From CAZMNY01 sp964567745 (GTDB taxonomy: Bacteria > Planctomycetota > Planctomycetia > Pirellulales > Pirellulaceae), in NCBI GenBank assembly GCA_964567745.1, contig CAZMNY010000040.1, forward strand, positions 1 to 64,000: a stretch of DNA of 64,000 nucleotides. The letters run 5' to 3'. The translations under genes were made by a program, and so were the position numbers. The notes under the pieces are model-generated. The model was not told the origin of the DNA. It did not search any database and saw nothing but the letters and a program-made list of their open reading frames with translations. Below, piece by piece: positions 18,304 through 27,573 of the stretch. The stretch's first letter is position 1, and the number at the start of each line of letters is the position of its first letter.

Positions 18304-18540
18304 TTGCAAGATGGATCAGTCAGGTCGATTCGGCTGGTGGGCGTCGATAAATGGAGCGCCAAGCCCAACGCGTTCGCTAGCATCGATGTCGACAGCTTGA
18401 CTCGATTCCAGTTTGGCATTCTGCCCCTTCGTCCACGTTGCTACAATCCGCCCCCAAATCGAGCCGGGGTTGGCATAGCTGACCGCCGTTTTTATTGCGC
18501 ACCGATAGCTGCAAGATCCTTGCAGCAGGAGTTATCCCGC

Positions 18541-19338
18541 ATGAAGCGGGTTGTTTTCACGACCATCTTGCTTGTTGCCGCATTCGGATGCTCGACAACT
18601 TGGCGCTCAGCGCCCAAGCTGCCGACCGCGTCCACACTGGTGCGCGATCAAATGGTCATCCACAGTAATTTCCGTTTGCCGAAGAGCCACCGCTTGGTCG
18701 ACGAACTCGTCGCGTTGCGAACGGATATCGCTCGCGAACTCGCGACACCCTTGTCCGACGAACCGATCCATTTGTTCCTCTTCGAAACTCGTGACAAGTA
18801 CGAACAGTTCGTGGGAACCACTTTTCCGCATTTGCCCGATCGACGCGCGTGGTTTGTCGAAACGGATACGCAGCTCTCCGTGTTCGCTTTCTGGGGACAC
18901 AATGTCGCCGATGATCTGCGTCATGAGGCGTCGCATGGATATCTGCATTCCTTCTCACCCAACATTCCACTCTGGCTCGATGAAGGGCTCGCCGAATACT
19001 TCGAGGTGCCTCGCAGTCATCAGGGCATGAATCAACCGCACATCGACATGCTCGCCAAGGCCTACAACGACGGCAGTTGGTCGCCCGACTTGGAGCGGCT
19101 TGAATTGATGCGAGATCCCGACGAGATGGGAGCTCAAGACTACGCCGAATGTTGGGCCTGGGTGCGATTCCTACTCGACTCAACTCCTGAGCGCCGCGAG
19201 CTGCTGCAGAACTATCTGGCTCGTCTGCGAATGTCCAGCAAGGTCAAACCGCTCTCGGAATTCTTAGGCGAAGACGAGCCCCGCGCCGCCAAGCAAATGC
19301 TCGCCTACCTCCGCGAGCTTGCCGCCGAACGCCCGTAG
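18541..19338 (+). CDS. DUF1570-type lipoprotein with HExxH metallopeptidase motif
   Basis: A 265-residue secreted lipoprotein. The signal peptide ends in LLVAAFGC (lipobox Cys). The mature part resembles planctomycete DUF1570 proteins: LFETRDKYEQFVG, then the zincin motif HEASH (HExxH) and LWLDEGLAEYFE, where the downstream Glu would be the third zinc ligand of a gluzincin. A peptidase role is therefore plausible but untested for the family. The start at 18541 has AGGAG at 8-12 bases; the open frame extends to 18304 but that part has no signal peptide. It lies 237 bases after flgL and is probably not part of that operon: TACAAT near 18450 could be its -10 box. Confidence 0.85.
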   Translation: MKRVVFTTILLVAAFGCSTTWRSAPKLPTASTLVRDQMVIHSNFRLPKSHRLVDELVALRTDIARELATPLSDEPIHLFLFETRDKYEQFVGTTFPHLPDRRAWFVETDTQLSVFAFWGHNVADDLRHEASHGYLHSFSPNIPLWLDEGLAEYFEVPRSHQGMNQPHIDMLAKAYNDGSWSPDLERLELMRDPDEMGAQDYAECWAWVRFLLDSTPERRELLQNYLARLRMSSKVKPLSEFLGEDEPRAAKQMLAYLRELAAERP

Positions 19339-19975
19339 GGTTGCGACGTGAGGCTTTCTGTCAGGACGACGGTCGACGCTCTGTCCGTCTTTCGTTCCTT
19401 GTTCCTTCATTATTCCTTGTTCGATATTCGACATTCCCTTCCTTCTTTCCGTCCATCTTATCCTGTCGATATTCGCTTCTTCCCTTCCTTCTTTCGTCCG
19501 TCTTACCCTGTTGATCATGTCGATCCTGTCCCTTCTTTGCGTCCTTGTTTTGGACAGGATGAACATGATTGACAGGATGAGGAAGCCAGAGCGTCGTCCT
19601 CATATTCCCGGGGTTCCCTTGTTTCATCCTTCGCGAAATGGGAGGCGACCATTCTATTGCATGACAAACAAATGGACGTCTCCCATATTTTCGTTCCGGT
19701 CACGACTCAGTTCTTGGCACGAAGCTAAGGGCCGGAAAATCGAGCACTAGCATTTTCCTGCCACCATTTTCCTGCCATGTTCTTGCATGGTTCATGGGAA
19801 CTCGATGCTCCGCGCGAGGCGGTCGCTTAATACGCATTGCCCGCCGCCCCATCCGTTGGGCAATTTGACGTCGAGATTGGTCGCCTTAATCCACGCGGAG
19901 GTGTGTTGAGCGGACTATACTTTCAGGATTGACGCCCATCTTGAGTTTCATCCATCGCTACATGAGGAAGTCGAC
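19339..19975. other. Intergenic region with dispersed repeat and S9 peptidase promoter region
   Basis: No gene is supported. The left half (about 19407-19614) is a copy of a dispersed repeat that recurs inverted at 35907-36050. The right part upstream of the S9 peptidase gene contains TATACT at 19916-19921, a possible -10 box, without a convincing -35. Confidence 0.55.
19407..19614 (+). repeat. Dispersed intergenic repeat, copy A, with internal hairpin
   Basis: Shares blocks with the reverse complement of 35907-36050 in the same order: CATTATTCCTTGTTCGATAT, a CTTCTT/CGTCCGT block, TTGATC-type ATCCTGTC, CTTGTTTT(G)GACAGGATG and CAGAGCGTCGTCCTCA. Inside, TTGATCATGTCGATCCTGTC (19510-19530) faces GACAGGATGAACATGATTGA (19554-19573) as an imperfect inverted repeat that could form a long RNA or DNA hairpin. 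No transposase is encoded. Confidence 0.85.
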
Positions 19976-22042
19976 ATGCGTCCGGTTATGGCAGTTTTAG
20001 TTTTTTTGATGACATTGGCCTCTACTGTCGCGACCTCCAACGCGGTCGAGACTCGAATGAGTCCCGAATTGCTCTGGAAGTTGGGACGTGTCGGCGGAGG
20101 TTCGGTTTCGCCTGACGGTAAGCTCGTCTCCTATTTGGTTCGCCGCTACGATCTTGCGAAGGATGCCGGCGCCTCTGAGATCCACCTGCTCTCGCTTGCC
20201 ACCGGAACAGATCGCATCGCGCTGACTCTTCCCAGCGCGTCGTCCCTGCAATGGGGTCGGGCCACAACAGCGGGACAACTGTTCTACGTCGCCGCGGGCG
20301 CGGGCCGTGACAACAAGAGCCCTCAGGTTTGGACGCTCGACGCAAGCAATGTCAAAGCGAAACCGAGACAAGTCACGGACGTCAAACAAGGCGTCTCCAA
20401 CTTGAAGGTCTCACCGACCGGTGAGCATTTGGCATTCACCGTTGACATCAAGATGGACTCCACGGTCAACGAACTCTATTCCGATCTGCCGAAGGCCGAC
20501 GCGCGAATCATCGACTCGCTGTTGTACCGGCACTGGAACGCATGGCACGACTACGCCTACAGTCACTTGCACATCGCAAAGCTTGAAGGCGGCAGGGCTC
20601 AAGACGCAGTCGACTTGATGAAGGGTTTGCGAGCCGATTGCCCCTTAGCTCCCTTTGGCGGAGCGGAACACTTCAATTGGTCGCCCGACGGCGCCGAGCT
20701 CGCTTACACGGCAAAAATGGTAAACAATCCCGCCGAGTCGACTGACAGCAGCATCTATCTGGTCAGCGTCGACGGCGGTCGTACTCGCTGTATCACGCCC
20801 GGACGTCCCGGCTACGATACGAGTCCCGTCTACTCGCCCGATGGAAAATATATCGCCTTCGATTCCATGGAGAGAGCAAGTTTTGAATCGGATCGCAATC
20901 GAATCATGCTCTACGATCGATCCTCCGCGCAGACTCGCGAGCTGACAGTCGGACTCGACCAAACTGCCCACAGCGCAACTTGGATGGCCGATTCAAAGTC
21001 GATGCTCTTCGAATCGGAATGGCGAGGCACAACGCAGCTGTTTCGTATCTATCTCGATGGCAGCAAGACGTCTCAGGTTTCGCACGGTCGTTACAACTGG
21101 AGTCTGCGCGACGCGCTGCCCGGCGGAGAGTCGATGTTGGTCGCTCGTCAAAGCATGCTGCGTCCGACAGAACTCGCCACGCTCAATTTGAACGACGGAT
21201 CGCACAAGATTGTCAGCCACGTCAACGATCTGGCCTACAAATCACTCGAACTGCCCAAAATTGAAGAGCGTTGGGTTCGAGCAAGCGATGGAAAGCAGAT
21301 TCACAACTGGGTGATCTACCCGCCGAATTTCGACCCGTCGAAGAAGTGGCCGACGATCATCTACTGCCAAGGCGGCCCGCAAGGTCAAATTGGTCAGTGG
21401 TTCTCGTATCGTTGGAATTTCCATCTGATGGCCGCCAAGGGCTACGTCGTGATGGCAGTCAATCGACGCGGGCTTCCCGGGTTTGGCCGCGAGTGGAATG
21501 ACCAGATCAGCGGCGACTGGGGCGGGCAGGCAATGCAAGATATTCTCGCCTCAACCGATGACATGATGACCGAACCCTACATCGATCGAAAACGCGTCGG
21601 CGCGGTCGGCGCCAGCTTCGGCGGCTATACGGTCTACTGGCTTATGGGCAACCACCAAAAACGATTCTGCACCATGATTTCGCACTGCGGCGTCTTCAAT
21701 CTGGAATCGATGTACTGCGCGACCGAAGAGCTGTTCTTCCCGAATTGGGACCTCGGCGGACCGTATTGGAAGAGCCCGGAAGTGCAGCGCGATTACGATC
21801 GTTTCTCGCCGCACCGTTTCGTCGGCAACTGGCAGACCCCGTTGCTCGTCGTACACGGGCAGAAGGACTTTCGAGTCCCTGTCACACAGGGAATGGGCGC
21901 GTTTACAGCAGCTCAAGTCCAGGGCGTCCCATCGCGTTTTCTCTATTACCCAAACGAAGGACACTGGGTGCTCAAGCCGCAAAACGGAGTGCTCTGGCAC
22001 CGGGTCTTCTTCGATTGGCTCGACCGATACTGTAAAGAGTAA
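19976..22042 (+). CDS. Prolyl oligopeptidase family S9 peptidase
   Basis: A 688-residue exported peptidase. A signal peptide is present (residues 1-24). The N-terminal half has TolB/WD40-like beta-propeller repeats (GGSVSPDGKLVSYLV, FNWSPDGAELAYTAK, DTSPVYSPDGKYIAFDS), and the C-terminal alpha/beta hydrolase domain has the nucleophile elbow GASFGGY (Ser about residue 544), with Asp (GQKDFRVPV) and His (NEGHWVL) following in order. The arrangement is that of the S9C acylaminoacyl-peptidase group. It probably cleaves short peptides in the periplasm. ATG 19976 follows AGGAAG. It stands alone, with a hairpin 35 bases past its stop. Confidence 0.93.
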   Translation: MRPVMAVLVFLMTLASTVATSNAVETRMSPELLWKLGRVGGGSVSPDGKLVSYLVRRYDLAKDAGASEIHLLSLATGTDRIALTLPSASSLQWGRATTAGQLFYVAAGAGRDNKSPQVWTLDASNVKAKPRQVTDVKQGVSNLKVSPTGEHLAFTVDIKMDSTVNELYSDLPKADARIIDSLLYRHWNAWHDYAYSHLHIAKLEGGRAQDAVDLMKGLRADCPLAPFGGAEHFNWSPDGAELAYTAKMVNNPAESTDSSIYLVSVDGGRTRCITPGRPGYDTSPVYSPDGKYIAFDSMERASFESDRNRIMLYDRSSAQTRELTVGLDQTAHSATWMADSKSMLFESEWRGTTQLFRIYLDGSKTSQVSHGRYNWSLRDALPGGESMLVARQSMLRPTELATLNLNDGSHKIVSHVNDLAYKSLELPKIEERWVRASDGKQIHNWVIYPPNFDPSKKWPTIIYCQGGPQGQIGQWFSYRWNFHLMAAKGYVVMAVNRRGLPGFGREWNDQISGDWGGQAMQDILASTDDMMTEPYIDRKRVGAVGASFGGYTVYWLMGNHQKRFCTMISHCGVFNLESMYCATEELFFPNWDLGGPYWKSPEVQRDYDRFSPHRFVGNWQTPLLVVHGQKDFRVPVTQGMGAFTAAQVQGVPSRFLYYPNEGHWVLKPQNGVLWHRVFFDWLDRYCKE

Positions 22043-22076
22043 GGTGACGGCAACACGCCGATTTGCTCACGCTAGA

Positions 22077-22107
22077 AACGCTCCCACCCATTGCGGGCGG
22101 GAGCGTT
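22077..22107 (+). terminator. Hairpin downstream of the S9 peptidase gene
   Basis: AACGCTCCC (22077-22085) pairs with GGGAGCGTT (22099-22107), with three further GC pairs inside and a short loop. Stable stem without a U tract, so it may act as a 3'-end stabiliser or weak terminator. Confidence 0.55.
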
Positions 22108-22233
22108 CGCGTTCTATCGCGTTTCGCGGACGGTGCCCGAATGTTCGAAATGACGCACGACGCAACAAGAAAAGGCCCGCCCGGCGACGACCTGCCGAGC
22201 GAACCCAAACGCAACACGTAGTTGACCGGCTAG

Positions 22234-22890
22234 CTATTTAGCTGTTTTTTTCGCAGGCGCTTTGTCGGTCTGCTTGTCAGACTTCTTACCCGTTTTCCTG
22301 TCGGTCTTTTTGTCCGTCTTCTTATCGCTCTTTGCCCCGGATTTTCGGGCCCGACGCGTATAGACGATCTCCATATACTTGACGAACTCGCCGTCCGGCA
22401 TCTTCATGAACAATGTCATTTTGCGCGAGTTGCGACCGTCGTAGACAGTGACGTTTTTGCCGATGCGAGGCTTGCCGGTCTCCGGATCGACACCCGTCTT
22501 GATCAATGTCATCGTCGATGTCTTCTTATCCCAGGTCCCCTCCATCCTGCTCATGTGCGGCTCCATGCTGTCGATCCATGAGCCGACATATTTCTTCTTG
22601 TGCGAATCGTAGCCCAGCGCCGCGCGACCTTCGAATTCTTGTCCGAAAAGTTCGCCTTTGAATACGGACGCGACCCACATCCCGCCGAGAAGCTTGTTGA
22701 ACTCGGTTCCAGTCGCTTCCTCAGGCTTCTCCGCGCCGGGCATCCATATCTTCATTTTGGCGTCCCAGGCACCAGCTTCTTTCCTCAGCACCTTATGAGC
22801 TTCCGTGGGCTTCGGCGGCTCTTGAGCAACCGCCGTGGCGACAAAGGACAATGCCAGTGAAAAGGCAACGACAAATCGGCATGTTTTCAT
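22234..22890 (-). CDS. DUF1579-type secreted protein with Lys-rich tail
   Basis: A 218-residue protein with a clean signal peptide (residues 1-22, ending ATAVAQ). The mature part resembles DUF1579 proteins: HKVLRKEAGAWDAKMKIWM, GGMWVASVFKGELFGQEFEG, GYDSHKKKYVGSWIDSMEPH. The family is common in planctomycetes and of unknown function; a lipocalin-like beta barrel is often suggested. The last 35 residues are a KKTD/KKSDK-type repeat of very high positive charge, which could bind anionic surfaces or nucleic acid; this is inference. It is transcribed leftward, 440 bases downstream of ispG. Confidence 0.85.
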   Translation of the reverse strand: MKTCRFVVAFSLALSFVATAVAQEPPKPTEAHKVLRKEAGAWDAKMKIWMPGAEKPEEATGTEFNKLLGGMWVASVFKGELFGQEFEGRAALGYDSHKKKYVGSWIDSMEPHMSRMEGTWDKKTSTMTLIKTGVDPETGKPRIGKNVTVYDGRNSRKMTLFMKMPDGEFVKYMEIVYTRRARKSGAKSDKKTDKKTDRKTGKKSDKQTDKAPAKKTAK

Positions 22891-23329
22891 AACGCAGATA
22901 ACTCCAAGTAAGAATTTGAATCAGCGCACGATGCGAACCCAAACTGTCAGCAACAAGGGCGCGGGGGCGATGATCATTTGACCAAGAAGGCGAGTCAGCC
23001 AGCTTAGACGGGAATCCCAATCCGTTGGTGGGATTTATGGCAAAGGGCCGCTCGTTAATTGCCGTTGTACTCCAGCGATCGCGACATTTTCAACTCTCGC
23101 TAAGTCGAATTCTGAGTTGACGGCGAGCGGGTTCATTGAGGCTGAAGCGAGCCCCCAATGAACTGCCCCAGATGACAAAAAACGGCCCAAAAACGCGATC
23201 TTCCGGCAAACGGTTCGGCCGCGACCGCCTGACTTCGAAAAAGGCGCCCTCGGACCGTTTATCGCGTTGGCGAGAGGATGACGAGTTTGGGTCTTCGAAG
23301 CCGAGACGGTTGAGCGCCAATGGGCCATG
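22891..23329. other. Intergenic, no supported gene
   Basis: About 440 bases between ispG and the DUF1579 gene. It contains an inverted repeat TTCATTG...CAATGAA (23132-23162) with an inner GGCT/AGCC, a possible 3' hairpin for ispG though without a U tract. Short open frames here look spurious. Confidence 0.45.
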
Positions 23330-24475
23330 TCAGCGAGCGCGTGAGTGCGACTCGATGAGTCGATCCAATTCGCGTTTGAGGTTGGGCAGAATCGTCTCGT
23401 ATGTGAAGGCGCCAATCGTGTCCCCTCGGCGCTTCAAGTTGACGGTGTTCGGGCCGCACCAGAGTCCCAAATCCGCGTCATCCGTCTCGCCCGGCCCATT
23501 AACTCGGCAGCCCATCACGGCAATTGTCACGGCGTGCTCGCTGGCGTACGCAGTCATTCGCTTGACCTCCTCCGCCAACTCGATAAAGGCTTCGTTCTCC
23601 ACCCGTGAACAGCTTGGGCAGGAAATGATGTTCAAGGTATCGAGGCCGAAGTCGACGACGCTGCGCACGCGGCCCGCAGCGATGTCGGCCAAAATCTCTT
23701 GACCGGCGGCGATCTCTTCTGGCTTCCGCGAATTGGGCACAGTCAGCGAAACGCGAATCGTGTCGCCAATGCCTCGGCCGATCAATTGTTCAAAGGCAAT
23801 GCGAGTTTTGATCACGCCGTCGGGCGGAAGGCCGGCTTCGGTCACGCCCAAATGCAACGGCACGTCCGGCCTGACATCGGCAAATCGCTGATTCACTTCA
23901 ATCACATTCTTCGGGTCCGAGTCTTTGAGAGAAACGCAATAACGATGGAATCCGATCGAGTCCAGCAGTTCGCAGTGCTCGAGCGCGCTGGCCAACATCG
24001 GCGCCAGAGGATCGTCGTCCCCCGCTTCATCACGCTTGGCGGGATCGACGCTGCCGCAATTGACGCCGACTCGAATCGCACAGTCGTTCTCGCCCGCGAC
24101 GCCAATGATGTATTTGACCTTGTCCGTCCAAGGTTTCTCACGCTCGTGGTGGTAGAGGTGGCCTGGGTTGTATCGAATCTTGTCGACATGAGGCGCGACC
24201 AACTCGGCCAAGCGATAGTTCTCTTGCAAATCGACCGATAGATTCGCCTCGGTCTGCGCGCGAATCTCGACCAGCGCCGCCGCGTCCGACTTGCTATCGA
24301 CTGCGATTCGAACGACGTCCGCTCCAGCGTGATGCAACGCGTCGACCTGAGCGACCGTCGCCTCAACGTCTTGGGTGTGGGTGGCCGTCATACTTTGCAC
24401 GGCAATCCGGTTACCGGCCCCGATTGTGACCGAACCAATTTTCACGCCGCGTGTGGCAAGTCGTTTTATTTCCAC
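23330..24475 (-). CDS. ispG: 4-Hydroxy-3-methylbut-2-en-1-yl diphosphate synthase IspG
   Basis: Catalyses the iron-sulfur-dependent conversion of MEcPP to HMBPP in the methylerythritol phosphate pathway of isoprenoid synthesis. The 381-residue product has the family blocks VQSMTATHTQDVEATVAQVD, GADVVRIAVDS, the CGS motif in IRVGVNCGSVD, and the cluster ligands CPSC and VAVMGCRVNGPGE near the C-terminus. It starts at GTG 24475 behind GGAG; the N-terminus MEIKRLATRGVKIGSVTIG fits the family. No other pathway gene is adjacent. Confidence 0.97.
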   Translation of the reverse strand: MEIKRLATRGVKIGSVTIGAGNRIAVQSMTATHTQDVEATVAQVDALHHAGADVVRIAVDSKSDAAALVEIRAQTEANLSVDLQENYRLAELVAPHVDKIRYNPGHLYHHEREKPWTDKVKYIIGVAGENDCAIRVGVNCGSVDPAKRDEAGDDDPLAPMLASALEHCELLDSIGFHRYCVSLKDSDPKNVIEVNQRFADVRPDVPLHLGVTEAGLPPDGVIKTRIAFEQLIGRGIGDTIRVSLTVPNSRKPEEIAAGQEILADIAAGRVRSVVDFGLDTLNIISCPSCSRVENEAFIELAEEVKRMTAYASEHAVTIAVMGCRVNGPGETDDADLGLWCGPNTVNLKRRGDTIGAFTYETILPNLKRELDRLIESHSRAR

Positions 24476-24960
24476 CAGCTACTCCAACTGCATAGAGATT
24501 GATCGAGCCCGTATTCTTCTCAACAACCGGCTTCGAGGCAACGTCACAGACCGCCGAAGCATCGACAATTCGCCGCGTTGATGCTTGGCAACGACACCGC
24601 GGCCCCACCGGCTGAGCGACGCCAAAACACGCATCAAGAACCGCGATCCGGCCATCGAAGCAACGGGCGATCGAGGTAACCGTCGCAAGTCGATCGCCCG
24701 ACGCCAGCCTCAAAAATGCGCATTGGCCGGAAGAATTATGGCGATCTTGCCTCGAATTGTCGCGGCGGCTCTCGGACGACACCCGTTTCATGGCCTAGAC
24801 TTGCGCTCACAACGTGGACCTCCCATTTTAGCCGATCTGACAAACCAACCATAAACTGATAGTTTTCTATCGTTTAGTGATTGAAATATGGCATAAAACG
24901 CGCAAAATATAGACGGATATAAGATTTTCAGGCAATTTCCCAACAACGGGAGCCCTGCTA
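24476..24960. other. Regulatory region upstream of the microcompartment operon
   Basis: Divergent region between ispG and the DeoR gene. The last 120 bases (24840-24960) are much more AT-rich than the surroundings and hold an imperfect palindrome (24853-24875). No gene is supported here. Confidence 0.6.
24853..24875. promoter_or_regulatory. Candidate operator palindrome of the microcompartment operon
   Basis: AAACTGATAG-TTTT-CTATCGTTT is an inverted repeat with one unpaired T. It lies 86-108 bases before the GTG of the DeoR-type regulator in an AT-rich promoter-like stretch, where an autoregulatory site would be expected. Binding by that regulator is inference. Confidence 0.45.
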
Positions 24961-25821
24961 GTGCCCGTCACGGATGAACGACGAAGCCGGTTGATTGACT
25001 TGGTTCGGCAGAGCGGATTCGCCGCGCTGCCTGACCTGGCCGTGGAGTTGGCCGTTTCCGAATCGACGGTTCGCCGGGACTTGGACCACTTGGAAGAAAT
25101 TGGCGTCGCCCGCAGGACTCACGGCGGCGTGTATTACACGGGCCCGTCTCCTCAGCTGCCGCACTTTGATAACCGGCAACAAACGGAGGCGAGCAAGAAG
25201 AGCTGCATTGCCAGATCGGCGTGCCGCTTGATTGAGGATGGAGACACGATCCTGCTAGACGGTGGAAGCACGACGTACCAGATCGCCCAACAACTTGTTG
25301 GCAGACAGTTACAAATCGTTACCAACTCGCTGCCGGTGGCGAACTTGTTTACCAGCAGCGACACCGTCGATTTGGTTTTGCTCGGCGGATACATGCATAC
25401 ACGAACTGGAGTCACGTTGGGGCCCTATGCGAACGAGATGCTGAACTCTCTTCGCGTACGTCGAGCGATCCTGAGTGCGGCGGGCATTGATCGACGCGGC
25501 TATTACAACAGCAACCTCCTGTTGGTGGAAACAGAGCAAGCAATGATGAAAGCGGCGGACGAGGTTGTGATTGCCGCTGACAGCACCAAATTCGGTCGCA
25601 CCAGCTTGGCTCGCCTTTGCGATCTAGACGAGGTGAACCACTTGGTCGTCGATGACGGCATTGATGAAGAGTGGCGAGAGGTGCTCGCGGGCGCCAACGT
25701 GGAACTCGTGATTGCGAAAGCGGGAGTCGAGGTCGAGCCAACAGAAACCGAAACGGGCGAACAGCGCAGCCACGCGAGCGGCGAGTCAACGAGCCAGTCG
25801 AGCGAGGCGAGTGCGACCTAG
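24961..25821 (+). CDS. DeoR/GlpR family transcriptional regulator of the microcompartment operon
   Basis: A 286-residue sugar-phosphate-responsive repressor type. The N-terminal helix-turn-helix DLAVELAVSESTVRRDLDHL has the DeoR signature, followed by GVARRTHGGVYY. The effector domain shows the family's DGGSTTYQIAQQL, IVTNSLPVANLF, VLLGGYMHTRTGVTLGP and VIAADSTKFGRTSLARL. The last 40 residues are Glu/Thr/Ser-rich and probably disordered, unusual for the family. It starts at GTG 24961 with GGGAG upstream. Being first gene of the operon, it probably senses a sugar phosphate made from the substrate; in PV-type loci that would be a fuculose or rhamnulose phosphate. Confidence 0.94.
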   Translation: MPVTDERRSRLIDLVRQSGFAALPDLAVELAVSESTVRRDLDHLEEIGVARRTHGGVYYTGPSPQLPHFDNRQQTEASKKSCIARSACRLIEDGDTILLDGGSTTYQIAQQLVGRQLQIVTNSLPVANLFTSSDTVDLVLLGGYMHTRTGVTLGPYANEMLNSLRVRRAILSAAGIDRRGYYNSNLLLVETEQAMMKAADEVVIAADSTKFGRTSLARLCDLDEVNHLVVDDGIDEEWREVLAGANVELVIAKAGVEVEPTETETGEQRSHASGESTSQSSEASAT

Positions 25822-25908
25822 CGAACGAACCTTGGTCGCGAATCGCGGCGCGTTTTTGTTAGTTCGAATCCAAGAAGCCAATCAACTGAACAACGAAAGA
25901 ATTGCGGT

Positions 25909-26616
25909 ATGAGCACGGCGCCTAGCCTCGATCGATCTGCTGTCGAAAACATCGTCCGGCAGATTGTCATGCGTTCATCCAGTCCTAGATCTGTCGCACC
26001 GGCTGCGTCGAATGAACCCGAGTTGGTTGTCAGCATTTCCGCTCGGCACGTCCATCTGACGGACGCTCACGTGGAGACGCTGTTCGGCCCCGGTGCGACG
26101 CTGACTCCGATGAAGCCGTTGTATCAAGACGGTTTCTTTGCAGCCGAGGAGACCGTGATGATCGTCGGCCCTCGAAAACGAACATTACCCACCGTGCGGG
26201 TGCTCGGCCCCACTCGCGATCACAGTCAAGTGGAATTGGCGTTTACCGATGCGATTTCGCTCGGCATCGACGCGCCTGTCCGCCACAGCGGCCAGATCTC
26301 CGGAACGCCTGGCTGCGTTCTGGTCGGGCCCAAGGGCGTTGTCGAGCTTAACGAGGGCGTGATTCGAGCGGCTCGGCACGTGCACATCAATCACGGTGAC
26401 TGCGAACACTACGGCGTCAAGAACAAGGATTTCGTCAAGCTGCGAATCGAATCGCCTCAGTGCACTGTCGTGTACGAGGACCTGTTGGTTCGTGCGGATG
26501 AGACGAGCAAGTTGGAAGTTCACTTGGACACCGACGAAGGCAACGCGGCCTTCCTCGACCAAGCGACCAAGGTTGAGTTGCTCGCGCAAGAGGAAGCTTG
26601 CAAGTGTAAGCAGTAA
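25909..26616 (+). CDS. pduL: Phosphotransacylase PduL, microcompartment cargo
   Basis: Converts acyl-CoA and phosphate to acyl-phosphate and CoA inside the shell, regenerating CoA for the aldehyde dehydrogenase. The 235-residue protein has two PduL zinc-binding regions: ARHVHLT (His47, His49) and RAARHVHINHGDCEHYGV (His157, His159, His162), with Arg156 next to the site. The first 22 residues form an amphipathic helix (DRSAVENIVRQIVMRS) typical of an encapsulation peptide, followed by a Ser/Pro/Ala linker. ATG 25909 lies 87 bases after the regulator gene. Confidence 0.96.
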   Translation: MSTAPSLDRSAVENIVRQIVMRSSSPRSVAPAASNEPELVVSISARHVHLTDAHVETLFGPGATLTPMKPLYQDGFFAAEETVMIVGPRKRTLPTVRVLGPTRDHSQVELAFTDAISLGIDAPVRHSGQISGTPGCVLVGPKGVVELNEGVIRAARHVHINHGDCEHYGVKNKDFVKLRIESPQCTVVYEDLLVRADETSKLEVHLDTDEGNAAFLDQATKVELLAQEEACKCKQ

Positions 26617-26741
26617 GCGACTAAACCCGCGTTGAATTTTGGAACCACGAGAAGCGTATTTTTTGATTGAAACTCAGCATCCGGACAGCGTAGTCGACGG
26701 ATGTGAAACAACGACAAGTCATTAACGGGAGACCCCTAGCT

Positions 26742-27035
26742 ATGGCGAAAGCAATGGAAGCGTTGGGCATGATCGAGACGAAAGGGTTCATCACCCTTCT
26801 CGAAGCCAGCGACGCGATGATGAAAGCGGCGAATGTCGAATTCCTAGGTTGGGACAAGGTCGGCGCCGGCCTCGTTACCGCCTTTGTCACGGGCGACGTT
26901 GCGGCAGTGAAAGCGGCCACCGACGCCGGTGCGAACTCGGGCGGCCGAGTTGGCGAAGTTGTCAGCGTTCAAGTTATTCCTCGTCCGCATGAGGACTTGG
27001 GCAACGTGATCGCCAATCTGAAAAAGGGCGGCTAA
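26742..27035 (+). CDS. BMC-H hexameric shell protein (first)
   Basis: A 97-residue single-BMC-domain protein that tiles the shell facets as hexamers. It has the family start AMEALGMIETKGFITLLEAS, the pore-loop region KVGAGLVTAFVTGDVAAVK and VVSVQVIPRPHEDL. The start at 26742 follows GGGAG at about 12 bases; an ATG at 26703 would add 13 residues not seen in the family. Its stop TAA abuts the next in-frame ATG (27036), but the second shell gene probably starts later. Confidence 0.96.
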   Translation: MAKAMEALGMIETKGFITLLEASDAMMKAANVEFLGWDKVGAGLVTAFVTGDVAAVKAATDAGANSGGRVGEVVSVQVIPRPHEDLGNVIANLKKGG

Positions 27036-27089
27036 ATGGCCAAGTCATCACCACGTCGTTCGACAGCAAAGAGCACAAGGAAAACAAAC

Positions 27090-27359
27090 ATGAATAGCGC
27101 AATTGGATTAGTGGAGACACGCGGATTGGTCGGCCTGGTTGAGGCGACCGACTCGATGGCCAAGGCGGCCAACGTGGAGATCGTCAAGCGAGTTGACATC
27201 GGCGGTGGCTTGGTCACGACGGTCGTGCGCGGCGACGTCGGCAGCGTTCGAGCTGCGGTCGAAGCGGGTGCCAACGCGGCGAGCCAAGTCGGCGATTTGG
27301 TCGGAAGCCATGTGATTCCCCGACCTGCCGAAGGTTTGGTCGAGTCCTACGTCGGTTAA
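27090..27359 (+). CDS. BMC-H hexameric shell protein (second)
   Basis: An 89-residue BMC-H paralogue: SAIGLVETRGLVGLVEATDS, pore-loop RVDIGGGLVTTVVRGDV and HVIPRPAEGLVESYVG. The triple Gly at the pore loop differs from the GAG of the first paralogue, so pore size or chemistry may differ. ATG 27090 follows AAGGA; starting at 27036 would add an 18-residue basic leader, unlikely for a shell tile. Both BMC-H are translated from one mRNA. Confidence 0.95.
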   Translation: MNSAIGLVETRGLVGLVEATDSMAKAANVEIVKRVDIGGGLVTTVVRGDVGSVRAAVEAGANAASQVGDLVGSHVIPRPAEGLVESYVG

Positions 27360-27361
27360 GC

Positions 27362-27505
27362 AACAAGGGATCGATCGAACGCCGAGAAGTTGGCGGTCGC
27401 ATCGATCTTGTCACGGACGAAGCGATTGTTCTCGCCCATGTCGACACCGAGAAGCTGAGAGCTGTGAAGCTCGGCGAAGCTCCTCATGAAGGTAACGTCG
27501 TTTGA
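27362..27505 (+). other. Possible small or decayed reading frame between BMC-H and ackA
   Basis: A 47-codon open stretch ends in TGA at 27503. Its composition looks protein-like (IERREVGGRIDLVTDEAIVL, then AHVDTEKLRAVKLGEAPHEG). No ATG, GTG or TTG stands near its beginning, so it would need a rare start, or it is a remnant of a lost or frameshifted gene. I recognise no homologue. Confidence 0.25.
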
Positions 27506-27573
27506 CGCCGCACGATTTTTCGGCGTAGCCAAGTTACCAATCCTCGGCAAGGCGATAGAAGGAGTGAAACCGA

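Noticed and set aside
19407..19614. Possible insertion sequence or transposon
   Set aside because: No transposase frame, no clean terminal inverted repeats at the ends and no target duplication visible; kept only as a dispersed repeat.
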